Of a DNA stretch of 21,666 bases, positions 1-6,970 are shown in pieces. Made by a program: the position numbers and the translations under genes. The stretch is from a virus. The notes beneath the pieces were generated by a model that worked only from the letters and a program-made list of their open reading frames with translations, was not told where the DNA came from and did not search any database. Every line of letters begins with the position of its first letter. Positions within the stretch are counted from its first letter, which is position 1. Where the stretch lies: the IMG/VR virus record IMGVR_UViG_3300017786_000176, positions 1-21,666 of that record; one strand, 5' to 3'.

Positions 1-538
1 GCCATGCATAATCATTTTTATAACCGAATACTACATCGTTAGATCTCATTTGAACTACACAATTTAATTTATTATCTCTAATGTAATAAGTTACTGAATT
101 AGTACAGATAAAATCGTTTTTACCATTTTCATTGTATTCATTCCATATACTTGGTCGAGTATAAATCATAGAAGCTCTACGAGAATCAGGATTATTTGTA
201 AGTTCGCATAGAACTTGATCATACTGGTTTTGATATTTATCAGCATAAATAAGATGACCATAATTAGAATTAATTTCGCCATGATTATTTGCTGTCATTT
301 TCCAGGCTGCTGGTGGCTCTCTATCAGTGTAAATATCATTAATATTTGTAGATTCTGAGTTATACCAATCTAATTCAGCATCAATATATTCTTGATTAGG
401 TTCACCGAATATAGCATTTTCTGTTGCGTGAAATGATGCGCTAAGTAACTCAATAGTCTTACTACCATTACGATCAATAGTAAAGTTTTTATTTGCTAAT
501 TCTTGAATAAAATGTTTACGTATATCTGCTATGTTCAT
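1..538 (-). CDS. 42: dCMP hydroxymethylase (gp42), C-terminus cut by window edge
   Basis: This enzyme turns dCMP into 5-hydroxymethyl-dCMP using methylene-tetrahydrofolate, the first step to hydroxymethylcytosine DNA. The start is ATG at 538; 179 codons are present and the frame is open to the left edge (T4 gp42 is about 246 aa). The sequence follows T4 gp42 closely from memory: GEINSNYG at 87-94, NPDSRR at 116-121 (nucleotide phosphate contact), the catalytic Cys at 145 in FICTNS, and MRSNDVVFGYKNDYAW at 164-179. The family is thymidylate-synthase-like. The position that is Asn in thymidylate synthases (dUMP) is Asp176 here, matching T4 Asp179, which selects cytosine. The start overlaps the upstream gene's stop as ATGA, so translation is probably coupled. 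T4 also has gene 42 downstream of gene 43. A plain thymidylate synthase is unlikely given the Asp. Confidence 0.95.
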   Translation of the reverse strand, partial: MNIADIRKHFIQELANKNFTIDRNGSKTIELLSASFHATENAIFGEPNQEYIDAELDWYNSESTNINDIYTDREPPAAWKMTANNHGEINSNYGHLIYADKYQNQYDQVLCELTNNPDSRRASMIYTRPSIWNEYNENGKNDFICTNSVTYYIRDNKLNCVVQMRSNDVVFGYKNDYAW

Positions 539-843
539 TTGCCGTACCTATCGTCTACTTCAGGATGTTCAATTGCATGAGTCATAAGAATCATGATTTG
601 AGTTGCAGCATGAGCTAAGTGAGACATACCTGATTCTGGATCGGTATCCTCGCCACCATGCCATGCGTTTAAATGTCGTTGTACAGATGAATATGTTCTG
701 ATCCAGCTTGTTGAATCGCCATCAATTCGCCAATTGTTAACACCATACTTTTCAGCGCCAAAACCTAGAACATCAGCGATTTGAGCTAATGCTTCAGGTG
801 GCACTAAGCCGAATGGAGTTTTGTTTTCGTCAAATTTTGCCAT
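535..843 (-). CDS. dATP/dGTP diphosphohydrolase-like protein (DUF5664 type)
   Basis: A 102-aa protein resembling the small phage family annotated as dATP/dGTP diphosphohydrolase N-terminal domain (formerly DUF5664), related to MazG-like all-alpha NTP pyrophosphohydrolases. Family-like patterns are LVPPEAL at 13-19, GAEKYG..NW at 29-38, QRHLNAWHGGEDTDPESG at 54-71 and HLAHAA at 74-79, with acidic residues suited to metal binding. The likely activity is release of pyrophosphate from a dNTP; the actual base is not readable from sequence. The ATG at 843 has AAGGA six bases upstream and its own promoter at 870-898. The stop overlaps the gp42 start (ATGA). This pairing suggests a role in shaping the dNTP pool for hydroxymethylcytosine DNA, comparable to T4 gp56 dCTPase; that is inference. 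Confidence 0.75.
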   Translation of the reverse strand: MAKFDENKTPFGLVPPEALAQIADVLGFGAEKYGVNNWRIDGDSTSWIRTYSSVQRHLNAWHGGEDTDPESGMSHLAHAATQIMILMTHAIEHPEVDDRYGK

Positions 844-869
844 GAGTTATCCTTTTGTAATATACATAT

Positions 870-898
870 ATTATATCATACTTTATAGTGTTTGTAAA
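870..898 (-). promoter_or_regulatory. sigma70-type promoter upstream of the NTPase-gp42 pair
   Basis: On the minus strand: -35 TTTACA (898-893), 17-bp spacer, -10 TATAAT (875-870), with TATG just before the -10. It belongs to a family of eight near-identical promoters in the window. The -35 lies inside the last codons of the upstream nuclease-like gene (stop at 883). Confidence 0.85.
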
Positions 899-1317
899 CA
901 AAAACTTTCACCATTATGAAAATAAATTCCGCTTAAATAGTAATCTAATGTTTCTTTATTGCCAACAAAGACGTACAGTATATCAGAATGCGGTGATGAC
1001 CAAGTCTTTCGTTGTTTATGAGCTTTGTTAGCTCTTTCTATAACAAATGGAACATAATGATCAAACTCAGTAACCTTAACTTCAACTGACTCTAAATCTG
1101 TATTAAATACATCTTTGTACTTACGAGGATCATCTGTAAACCCATGATGTTTCATTAAATACATTTCAGCAGCTTGGCCATACATATTAGTAGCTAATAT
1201 TTGAGAAAATGATCTACCTTTACGTGTACTTTCTTTACTAAAGATTTCACTGGTTTCTTTTTCAGCTCGTGCTCTTAAGTCTTCGCCATTAATATCAGTA
1301 GCTACATTAAATTTCAT
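883..1317 (-). CDS. probable PD-(D/E)XK-type nuclease
   Basis: A 144-aa protein not assigned by name. The residue pattern fits the PD-(D/E)XK nuclease core: a helix with GQAAE (Glu51), an acidic residue in YKDVFN (Asp69), then a strand with EVKVTE (Glu79-x-Lys81), followed by a predicted strand SDILYVFVG near 110-118. In this fold these residues bind Mg2+ and catalyse phosphodiester cleavage. It is the last gene of the operon starting at 3601. The ATG at 1317 has AAGG eight bases upstream, three bases after the stop of the SNase-like gene. Sitting next to another nuclease, it might degrade host DNA or process phage DNA. Function is inferred from motif spacing only; a structural comparison could overturn it. 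Confidence 0.55.
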   Translation of the reverse strand: MKFNVATDINGEDLRARAEKETSEIFSKESTRKGRSFSQILATNMYGQAAEMYLMKHHGFTDDPRKYKDVFNTDLESVEVKVTEFDHYVPFVIERANKAHKQRKTWSSPHSDILYVFVGNKETLDYYLSGIYFHNGESFCLQTL

Positions 1318-1320
1318 AAT

Positions 1321-1740
1321 TTAACCTTCGTAAATAATACCTTGTTCATTTAAAGCTTTTCTATTAGACAAATGATGTTCTTCTGTAAGGTCCTTTGAAT
1401 CACCGTAATATGGAACTGCGTGAAAGTTATCAATCATCATTGTATTTACTGATCTATCAAAATTTCCATAAATAAATAATTCTCCTAAAATTCTGCCAAA
1501 CTTACCTTTGTCATGCGACACTAGTGTTACATCAGCGTTAAGCAATAATGTCTCTAGGAATTTTTTAGATTGCTTACCATAAAATTTTTCTTCAAGATCA
1601 CGAGTCCTAGATTCAGGAGTATCAATACCCATCATTCGCACTCGTTGTTTTTTATAGATCATACCAAAACCTAGATCTACATCGACATCGACTGTATCGC
1701 CATCAACTATTCTTGTCACTTTAACGTTATAAGTATACAT
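1321..1740 (-). CDS. staphylococcal-nuclease-like (thermonuclease) protein
   Basis: A 139-aa SNase-domain protein, Ca2+-dependent and sugar-nonspecific in known members. Visible motifs: VDGDT at 12-16, RVRMMGIDTPE at 33-43, KGKFGRILGELF at 78-89. The catalytic triad of staphylococcal nuclease (Arg35, Glu43, Arg87) has counterparts at Arg35, Glu43 and Arg83, and the metal-binding Asp40-Thr41 is present, so it should be active. No signal peptide is seen; the protein starts directly with the first strand and should act in the cytoplasm. Its ATG overlaps the GroES-like stop by one base (TAATG). Similar single-domain SNases occur in marine T4-like phages. If phage DNA carries modified cytosine, such nucleases could recycle host DNA; that is a guess. 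Confidence 0.88.
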   Translation of the reverse strand: MYTYNVKVTRIVDGDTVDVDVDLGFGMIYKKQRVRMMGIDTPESRTRDLEEKFYGKQSKKFLETLLLNADVTLVSHDKGKFGRILGELFIYGNFDRSVNTMMIDNFHAVPYYGDSKDLTEEHHLSNRKALNEQGIIYEG

Positions 1741-2015
1741 TATGATTCCTCAGCAAGAACAGCTTTAATCCATTCAATATCAATTATTGCTGCTGCTTCA
1801 CGATTAATATCAACTGGCATAGCTTTATTCCAATCTAAAAACACTCTATCTCCAACTTCAATTTGACCTGCTGCGTATTCGCTAACTGCTAATACTAACC
1901 CTGGCTTAGATCCTTTACTTGTTTCTCCGGTTAATATAATACCGCCTGATGTTGTTTGTTCTTTTTCTACAGCTGTTACTAAAACTTGACTGCCTAACAT
2001 TTTTTTAATACTCAT
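1740..2015 (-). CDS. GroES/Cpn10-like co-chaperonin
   Basis: A 91-aa protein of GroES length. It carries the family's beta-barrel pattern: GSQVLVTAVEKE at 8-19, the mobile-loop region TTSGGIIL at 21-28 (the segment that docks on GroEL), GLVLAVS at 39-45, VGDRVFLDW at 54-62, and a C-terminal strand ending IKAVL. It should cap the host GroEL ring and help fold phage proteins, as T4 gp31 does for the major capsid protein; it looks closer to cellular GroES than to gp31. The ATG at 2015 has AGGAG seven bases upstream. It is in the operon with primase-like and nuclease genes, transcribed from the promoter at 3627-3655. Confidence 0.87.
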   Translation of the reverse strand: MSIKKMLGSQVLVTAVEKEQTTSGGIILTGETSKGSKPGLVLAVSEYAAGQIEVGDRVFLDWNKAMPVDINREAAAIIDIEWIKAVLAEES

Positions 2016-2023
2016 TTTTTCTC

Positions 2024-2941
2024 CTATATATTATTTCGAAAGACAAAATCAATTGCTCTTTCAGCTTCTTTAATCATATCTCGTTTTCCATACCAACCAC
2101 CGGTTTCATTGTCCAAGTCTGAACAAATCCAAGCAACTTCACGAGCTGAGATTGGATAACCTCTTTGCATTGCGTTACCAGCAGTTGATACCATAATTTT
2201 GTACATTTGTAAATACCAGCCTGACCCTGTAATACCTTTATATTCTTCAACTTGTCTTTGGTTTACAAAAGGGCAGTCTTTATATCCGGTCCATGAAAAG
2301 TCAGTGTTGTTGAGCTTTTCCTTTCGATGTTGTATAAGACTCCTTTTAATAGAGTCAGGTAACTTATCGAAAAACGATTCATTCGGTACGACGTATCTGT
2401 GTCTTTCCATAAGTTCTGTCGGATCCATGGTGATTCCGTCGTGTGTGAATATAAAGTTGTAGGCATTTTTATACCTTGAAGGCACATAGTACATTCTACT
2501 AAGATCTTTTGTTTGAGCATCTGCTATATCTCCTATTTCTTTATTTAAAGCGAACCAAAAATGCTTAATTTTTTCAGCATCTATTGTGTTAGTCAATGGG
2601 AATACTAATCTAAATTTTGGATGTTCTTTAGTTGAGCTTGCAGTTGAATAGCAAACATATTTATATTTAGAATACTTTTCATGAATATCTTCAATAGAAC
2701 CTTCATAATCGTCGACATCGACAATGCCGAAACCACCCCAGCTTAATACATTAGCATTAGCTCGAGTGGTTCCGGTCTTATATGTGGCTGGTGATATTAA
2801 AGGAGCATCAGTTTTCTTTTGATACTTATCACTCTCAGCCAAACGGTATAGAACTTTTTCAAAATCATCAAAAGAGTTATAATCCACTCTTTTAGTGGTT
2901 TTGTTATCGTATATACTATCAAATATTGTTAAGGAGACCAT
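2024..2941 (-). CDS. archaeo-eukaryotic primase (AEP)-like protein
   Basis: A 305-aa protein with the layout of an AEP/PrimPol-type catalytic domain. Motif I is FGIVDVDDY at 71-79, with the metal-binding Asp75-x-Asp77. Motif II is probably YSTASST..H.KFRLVFPL at 98-116, with His107, and motif III LSRMYYVPSR follows about 30 residues later. The C-terminal 90 residues (GSGWYLQMYKIMV onward) look like a helical accessory domain. This differs from the TOPRIM-type primase gp61 of T4. It could prime replication, act in repair, or process DNA ends. The ATG at 2941 lies inside the end of the upstream MazG-like gene (23-bp overlap), with AGG five bases upstream. Fold assignment is moderately sure; biochemical role is not known. 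Confidence 0.65.
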   Translation of the reverse strand: MVSLTIFDSIYDNKTTKRVDYNSFDDFEKVLYRLAESDKYQKKTDAPLISPATYKTGTTRANANVLSWGGFGIVDVDDYEGSIEDIHEKYSKYKYVCYSTASSTKEHPKFRLVFPLTNTIDAEKIKHFWFALNKEIGDIADAQTKDLSRMYYVPSRYKNAYNFIFTHDGITMDPTELMERHRYVVPNESFFDKLPDSIKRSLIQHRKEKLNNTDFSWTGYKDCPFVNQRQVEEYKGITGSGWYLQMYKIMVSTAGNAMQRGYPISAREVAWICSDLDNETGGWYGKRDMIKEAERAIDFVFRNNI

Positions 2942-3320
2942 GATTACCTAAGTGCGATGGAGCTTTCCAACCTTCAGGTTTTACTAGATCGGGTAGTCCC
3001 AATGGATTAGGGCGTGATTCTTTTACGCCAACTTCTTTAGCCATATTTGCTTTATTTACTACGTGCCAAGCTTCATGAGCATCAACGCCCATAAGATCCA
3101 AAGTGCCAATAGCAACTACGCATAGATCAATAAGACCATCAACGATTTCTTCAGCATCCTTTTCACCAACAGCTTTAAATGTTTCATCAAACTCTTCTTT
3201 GAGAAACGCTACACGAAAATGTAGTAGCTGCTCTAGCTTTTCAGGATTATTTTTAATCCATTCATGAACACCGTATTTATGGTGCATGTCTTTAATATCA
3301 TTTACCCAATTTAAACTCAT
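2919..3320 (-). CDS. MazG-like all-alpha NTP pyrophosphohydrolase
   Basis: A 133-aa protein with the metal-binding signature of MazG/HisE-type enzymes: KEEFDE at 41-46 (ExxE, Glu43/Glu46) and EEIVDGLID at 57-65 (ExxD, Glu58/Asp61) on consecutive helices. Members hydrolyse a nucleoside triphosphate to monophosphate plus pyrophosphate. The C-terminal part, ANMAKE..V..SRPNPLGLPDLVKPEGW, is typical of phage homologues. Substrate is not readable; dCTP is a candidate because gp42 lies 2.4 kb downstream and T4 needs a dCTPase (gp56) to keep cytosine out of its DNA. The start overlaps the preceding stop (ATGA at 3317-3320), so translation is coupled. The tail overlaps the primase-like gene. Confidence 0.83.
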   Translation of the reverse strand: MSLNWVNDIKDMHHKYGVHEWIKNNPEKLEQLLHFRVAFLKEEFDETFKAVGEKDAEEIVDGLIDLCVVAIGTLDLMGVDAHEAWHVVNKANMAKEVGVKESRPNPLGLPDLVKPEGWKAPSHLGNHGLLNNI

Positions 3321-3601
3321 ACAATAATTCCTTGGTTTGGCGTTACAATAGCACCAGTTGCTTCTTTATATTGATTAAGAACATCGTCTACAGGATCAAC
3401 TGTAAATAGAATGTGAACACCTTTAATTGTCAATCCATCTTCAGCCTTTGTATATGGAACATAAGGCATAAAACCTAGCTTACCTTCTTCAGCTGCGTAT
3501 AATGCAACTGGCTTTTCAAACGTAATTGAATCATTAGATTCATCTGTAATTGTAGCAATAACTTCTTCGCCTGAAGTAAGTCTGATTAATTTAATAGTCA
3601 T
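3317..3601 (-). CDS. small Sm-like (SH3-barrel) conserved phage protein, copy A
   Basis: A 94-aa protein of unknown function, first in the operon running to 883. Its N-terminal half, IRLTSGEEVIATITDES, resembles an Sm1-like strand-turn-strand, followed by short strands and an EKPVALY element. It aligns along its length with the 125-aa product of 20082-20459: LT..E..I near the start, E-R/K-P in the middle, then EG, F, P-Y/F and a V-rich end, so the two are probably paralogues. RNA binding would be the guess for an Sm fold but nothing here proves it. The ATG at 3601 has AAGGAG seven bases upstream, and its promoter is at 3627-3655. Confidence 0.72.
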   Translation of the reverse strand: MTIKLIRLTSGEEVIATITDESNDSITFEKPVALYAAEEGKLGFMPYVPYTKAEDGLTIKGVHILFTVDPVDDVLNQYKEATGAIVTPNQGIIV

Positions 3602-3626
3602 TTGTATCTCCTTTAATAATAGATAT

Positions 3627-3655
3627 ATTATAACACATTTTAGTGTATTTGTAAA
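3627..3655 (-). promoter_or_regulatory. sigma70-type promoter for the Sm-like to nuclease operon
   Basis: Minus strand -35 TTTACA (3655-3650), 17-bp spacer, -10 TATAAT (3632-3627). The sequence before the -35, AAATAAACG, is shared with other copies and may be an A/T-rich UP element. It lies between gp43 (ends 3674) and the Sm-like gene (starts 3601). Confidence 0.87.
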
Positions 3656-3673
3656 CGTTTATTTTCATTTATT

Positions 3674-6184
3674 TTAAAAAAATTCATCAAGGGTTGCTAT
3701 GTCTTTTGAGTTCCAACCAACAGCTTCAAGTATTGGATCAATAACACCTAAGAATGTTTTATCAAACTGTGTGTCATAATCAATGTAGCGATGCAAACCA
3801 AACTCTTCGGGCAGATAATCAAGGAAAGATATTACGTTTTCCTTTATATGGTTAGGTGTTCGAAGATAGATAAACTTAATCTTTTCGCCATTTTGAATCT
3901 TGTTATATTGCTTTGTAAGCGATTTGTCTACAAGCATTTTGTTATACATAATACTACCACGAGCATGAATTGGTGTACCTTTTTTGTATATTGTTTGATT
4001 ATCCATGTAGTTAGTAAGGTTAGTTATACCTCGTGGAAATGCAATCTCATCGGGTGGCAAGGTTTTAAAGTACGTTCTAAAGGTTTCAATATCTTGTTGA
4101 ACTTTTGATTCAGAACCACTAATAATTGTTTTAAACATTTGCTTAAGCGCTTCACGACATGGAGCTGGTGTAGAAGACTTAATAGCTTCGATACCCATAA
4201 TTTTAAGTTTTGGTTCAGCATATCGAACGCCTTCGTTGTCAAGAACGTTTAGGATATATCTTTTCTTTGCTGTCCAGATACCACGATCAGCGATTGCTTC
4301 ACGTTTCATAACCATTCTATTTTCGATACCACCCATGACATTAAATAAATCTGCATAGCTTTCTTCAAGAACAGTTTCAAGCTTTTCTTTACAAACTGTA
4401 TCGACAAATTCCAATGGATTCTTAGGACTAACAGCTTTAACAAGATCATCGAGTACTACGTAAACAGAATCTGTATCGATAGCAATAACATAGTCTTTTT
4501 TAGTTTTAAGAATCTTGTTAAGATATTCATTGATGGCCTTTTCAGCCCAGCGAATAGTAAGCTGACCAGATAGAGTAATACCTTCAGCAATACGTTGATC
4601 AAAGAATCTAAAGTACTTGTTACCAAGTGCGCCATAAAGACTGTTTAGAAGAATCTTAATAGACATTTGTTGATTTTCTGCAATATTAATATCGCGTTGG
4701 ACTCGATACAATTCTTGCTTGTTGCTTTTATCAACCTTTTCAAGTTCCTTTTGACCATTGATCATCGCACGTTTAATTACAACGCGTTCACTGTACATTT
4801 CGTCAATAATTTTTGGTAGGATACCTTGTTCATCAGTAGTAAAATACTGACCAGATGCTGAAGCACATTCATTAGTTTCAAGCTTAGGTTTAACATCACC
4901 GCTTAGAAGACTATCAACAGTAACATTAGCAACTTTACCATTAATAATAGTTTCAGGTGACATGTTATTTTGCATAATGATTGATGGATACAGTGAGTTC
5001 AAATCAAAAGAAACAACCCATTCGTGCATTCCAACATGTGGATCTTTTACAAAGCCACCTGGATATGGTGATTTAAACTTTTCTTCGCCAAATGGAACAA
5101 TAACGTTATTTGCATGTAGATTACGAAAGATAATAGAATCCCATATAGCAGTTGTACCCATAACATCGCCATAGTTAACACCACCACGATATGCCATAGT
5201 AAGAGCTAGTGTAATAAGACCCATTTTATCTTCGAAACGATCTACTAAGTCAACGTCTTTAATGTTGTAGTCAATAAACTTTTGATGATCATGTATGTAA
5301 AGAGTGTGAAGGTTACCATGTTCTTCATAAGAAAGCTTACGTTCTCCAAGTACTACGTGAGCAATATTGTCAAGCTTATATGATTCCTGTGGACCATAGG
5401 AGTAACCAAATTTACGAAATAGATCAAGGTAATCCATTTGAGCGATACCTTGAATTTCATAAGCGCACTGTTTACGCTGCATTGTATTCACGTCACGTCG
5501 ATCAATCAAACCCCAGGGAGATAACCTACGAACAAACTCTTCACCATGGATTTTAATGATGCGATTAACAAGGTATGGTATATCAAAGAATCGTGAATTC
5601 CAACCAGTAATAACATCTGGACATTGCGATGGTAAAGACCAATGAGCAATAAATTTTAATAGAAGTTCTGATTCAGTCATACACTTTTCATATACTACAC
5701 GATTTTCTGTCATGTAAGTATTTTCTACGTCATAGTCTTTAAGACCCCAGACATAGAATGTGTTATCAATATTGTTTTTCATACAGATTGCTGTTACTTC
5801 ATGAGCCGCTTCTTCTGGTTCAGGAAAACCAGCATCTGATTGTACTTCAATATCGATTGTTGTAACATTAATAAGATTACGATCAAACTTTATATTGCCA
5901 GGAAAGGCTTCATTGATATAAGCAGGGATATGTTTATTGTTTCCATATATGTGACGACCAGCTGTATGTTGATTTGCTGATAGCCATTCTTTAGCTTCAC
6001 GCATATCAGAAAATTTAATAGGCGCGACCTTTGTACCATCTAAGGCTTTATATGGAGTTTCCTTAGGAGTGTTAACATAAAATGTTGGTTGGTACTTAAT
6101 CTTTGTTTGAATTTTTTTGCCATTGCTATAACCACGATAAAGAAGGTTATTGCCATAGCGAGAAACCGATGTATAAAATTTCAT
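3674..6184 (-). CDS. 43: DNA polymerase, family B (gp43)
   Basis: Replicative DNA polymerase with 3'-5' proofreading, 836 aa (T4 about 898). Exonuclease motifs: TIDIEV with Asp111/Glu113, GWNSRFFDIP at 194-203, YNIKD at 306-310. Polymerase motifs: A, SFDLNSLYPS at 392-401 with Asp394; B, KILLNSLYG at 510-518; C, AIDTDS at 568-573 with Asp570/Asp572; then KKRY further on. The extreme C-terminus ends in LDEFF, resembling the clamp-interaction tail of T4-type polymerases, so it should bind gp45. No intein or intron is seen. The gene is alone behind its own promoter (6215-6243), unlike T4 where regA lies directly before gene 43; here about 3 kb of structural and chaperone genes intervene. Confidence 0.98.
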   Translation of the reverse strand: MKFYTSVSRYGNNLLYRGYSNGKKIQTKIKYQPTFYVNTPKETPYKALDGTKVAPIKFSDMREAKEWLSANQHTAGRHIYGNNKHIPAYINEAFPGNIKFDRNLINVTTIDIEVQSDAGFPEPEEAAHEVTAICMKNNIDNTFYVWGLKDYDVENTYMTENRVVYEKCMTESELLLKFIAHWSLPSQCPDVITGWNSRFFDIPYLVNRIIKIHGEEFVRRLSPWGLIDRRDVNTMQRKQCAYEIQGIAQMDYLDLFRKFGYSYGPQESYKLDNIAHVVLGERKLSYEEHGNLHTLYIHDHQKFIDYNIKDVDLVDRFEDKMGLITLALTMAYRGGVNYGDVMGTTAIWDSIIFRNLHANNVIVPFGEEKFKSPYPGGFVKDPHVGMHEWVVSFDLNSLYPSIIMQNNMSPETIINGKVANVTVDSLLSGDVKPKLETNECASASGQYFTTDEQGILPKIIDEMYSERVVIKRAMINGQKELEKVDKSNKQELYRVQRDINIAENQQMSIKILLNSLYGALGNKYFRFFDQRIAEGITLSGQLTIRWAEKAINEYLNKILKTKKDYVIAIDTDSVYVVLDDLVKAVSPKNPLEFVDTVCKEKLETVLEESYADLFNVMGGIENRMVMKREAIADRGIWTAKKRYILNVLDNEGVRYAEPKLKIMGIEAIKSSTPAPCREALKQMFKTIISGSESKVQQDIETFRTYFKTLPPDEIAFPRGITNLTNYMDNQTIYKKGTPIHARGSIMYNKMLVDKSLTKQYNKIQNGEKIKFIYLRTPNHIKENVISFLDYLPEEFGLHRYIDYDTQFDKTFLGVIDPILEAVGWNSKDIATLDEFF

Positions 6185-6214
6185 AGTGTAGAGATATCCG
6201 AATAATAAGTATAT

Positions 6215-6243
6215 ATTATATCATAGTTTAAGTCAAATGTAAA
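6215..6243 (-). promoter_or_regulatory. sigma70-type promoter for gp43
   Basis: Minus strand -35 TTTACA (6243-6238), 17-bp spacer, -10 TATAAT (6220-6215), preceded by AAATAAACG. It lies just downstream of the terminator at 6264-6281, so the polymerase gene is insulated from the hsp20 unit. Confidence 0.88.
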
Positions 6244-6253
6244 CGTTTATTTT

Positions 6254-6281
6254 AAAAAAGTTAGGAGGGATTGCTCCCTCC
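6254..6281 (-). terminator. intrinsic terminator after hsp20 and the membrane peptide
   Basis: Read on the minus strand: GGAGGGA, tetraloop GCAA (a GNRA loop), TCCCTCC (stem 6281-6264), four bases, then a run of T. A 7-bp G/C-rich stem plus a U tract is a textbook rho-independent terminator. It closes the late unit starting at about 7002. Confidence 0.88.
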
Positions 6282-6294
6282 CTTCTTAAAGGCT

Positions 6295-6414
6295 TTAATA
6301 TGAACTCGCTGCTACCAACATAATAAATGGAGATATGCATAATATCCCAGCTATTAGTAAAGTTGCTTCGAATCCAGATCTAATGCCGTGCTTGTGTTTA
6401 CGTATGTAACCCAT
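6295..6414 (-). CDS. 39-aa predicted single-span membrane peptide
   Basis: A short gene between hsp20 and the terminator, ATG at 6414 and TAA at 6295. GGAG sits eight bases upstream of the ATG, a good ribosome site. The product begins with a basic segment (MGYIRKHKHGIRSG) followed by about 20 uninterrupted hydrophobic residues including ATLLIAGILCISPFIMLVAA, so one inner-membrane helix is likely, N-terminus inside by the positive-inside rule. No family is recognised. It shares the late unit of hsp20 (late box at 6995-7002), so it should be made late; a role in lysis timing, membrane remodelling or superinfection is possible but unsupported. Confidence 0.68.
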   Translation of the reverse strand: MGYIRKHKHGIRSGFEATLLIAGILCISPFIMLVAASSY

Positions 6415-6472
6415 AGTTTGACTCCAGTAGATAGTTTATTACAACCCACTGAGTTTTCGCTGCTCACCGGAT

Positions 6473-6928
6473 TTACTCGTTGAGTAAACCCTTCTTCTTT
6501 GATATCCCAGTAGATCCGATTTCGATCTTCCGAGGACGCCTTTCTTCTGGAACTTCGACTCTGGCATTAACCACAAGTATCCCATTCACAAGATCAGCCC
6601 CATCAATTACAACAAATTCTGAGAGCCGGAAGGACTTCTCAAATTTGCGGGATGATATACCTTTGTGTGCGTATTCTCGCTCATCGTCATGCGATCTTTC
6701 ACCTTTTACTAATAGAATACCATCTTTTACTTCGATAGAGATATCGTCATTTGTAAAACCCGCTACAGCAAGCTCAATGATGAAATTTTCAGCATCGATT
6801 TTGACTACGTTATGGGGTGGATAGTTATCTTGAGCTCTACCAGCAGTGTGTATTCTTTCAAGCTCGTTTAGTATTGGTTCAAAACCAATAAACAGTGAAC
6901 GTGGTACGTTCATAGTATTTCTTACCAT
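6473..6928 (-). CDS. hsp20: small heat-shock protein, Hsp20/IbpA-like
   Basis: A 151-aa alpha-crystallin-domain chaperone that holds unfolding proteins without ATP. The core spans about 38-137: VVKIDAENFIIELAVAGF at 41-58, SIEVKDGILLVKGER at 64-78, FRLSEFV near 100, the family signature NGILVV at 115-120, and the C-terminal IxI motif IEI at 135-137 used in oligomer contacts. The ATG at 6928 has a very strong ribosome site (AGGAGGAG). A TATAAATA late box lies 67 bp upstream, so expression should depend on gp55, perhaps to assist capsid or tail assembly. Hsp20 genes are common in marine T4-like phages and absent from T4 itself. Confidence 0.95.
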   Translation of the reverse strand: MVRNTMNVPRSLFIGFEPILNELERIHTAGRAQDNYPPHNVVKIDAENFIIELAVAGFTNDDISIEVKDGILLVKGERSHDDEREYAHKGISSRKFEKSFRLSEFVVIDGADLVNGILVVNARVEVPEERRPRKIEIGSTGISKKKGLLNE

Positions 6929-6970
6929 TTTATTTCTCCTCCTATGCTTATAGCAAGGTATTGTTTATGG

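Noticed and set aside
535-843. The dATP/dGTP diphosphohydrolase-like gene as a sign of a 2-aminoadenine (Z) genome.
   Set aside because: No PurZ or dATP triphosphohydrolase is seen, the polymerase is a normal T4-type gp43, and the coupled gene is a dCMP hydroxymethylase.
2658-2665. TATAAATA on the minus strand inside the primase-like gene.
   Set aside because: It encodes the Tyr-Lys-Tyr stretch, has no suitably placed late gene, and a few chance copies are expected in DNA this A+T rich.
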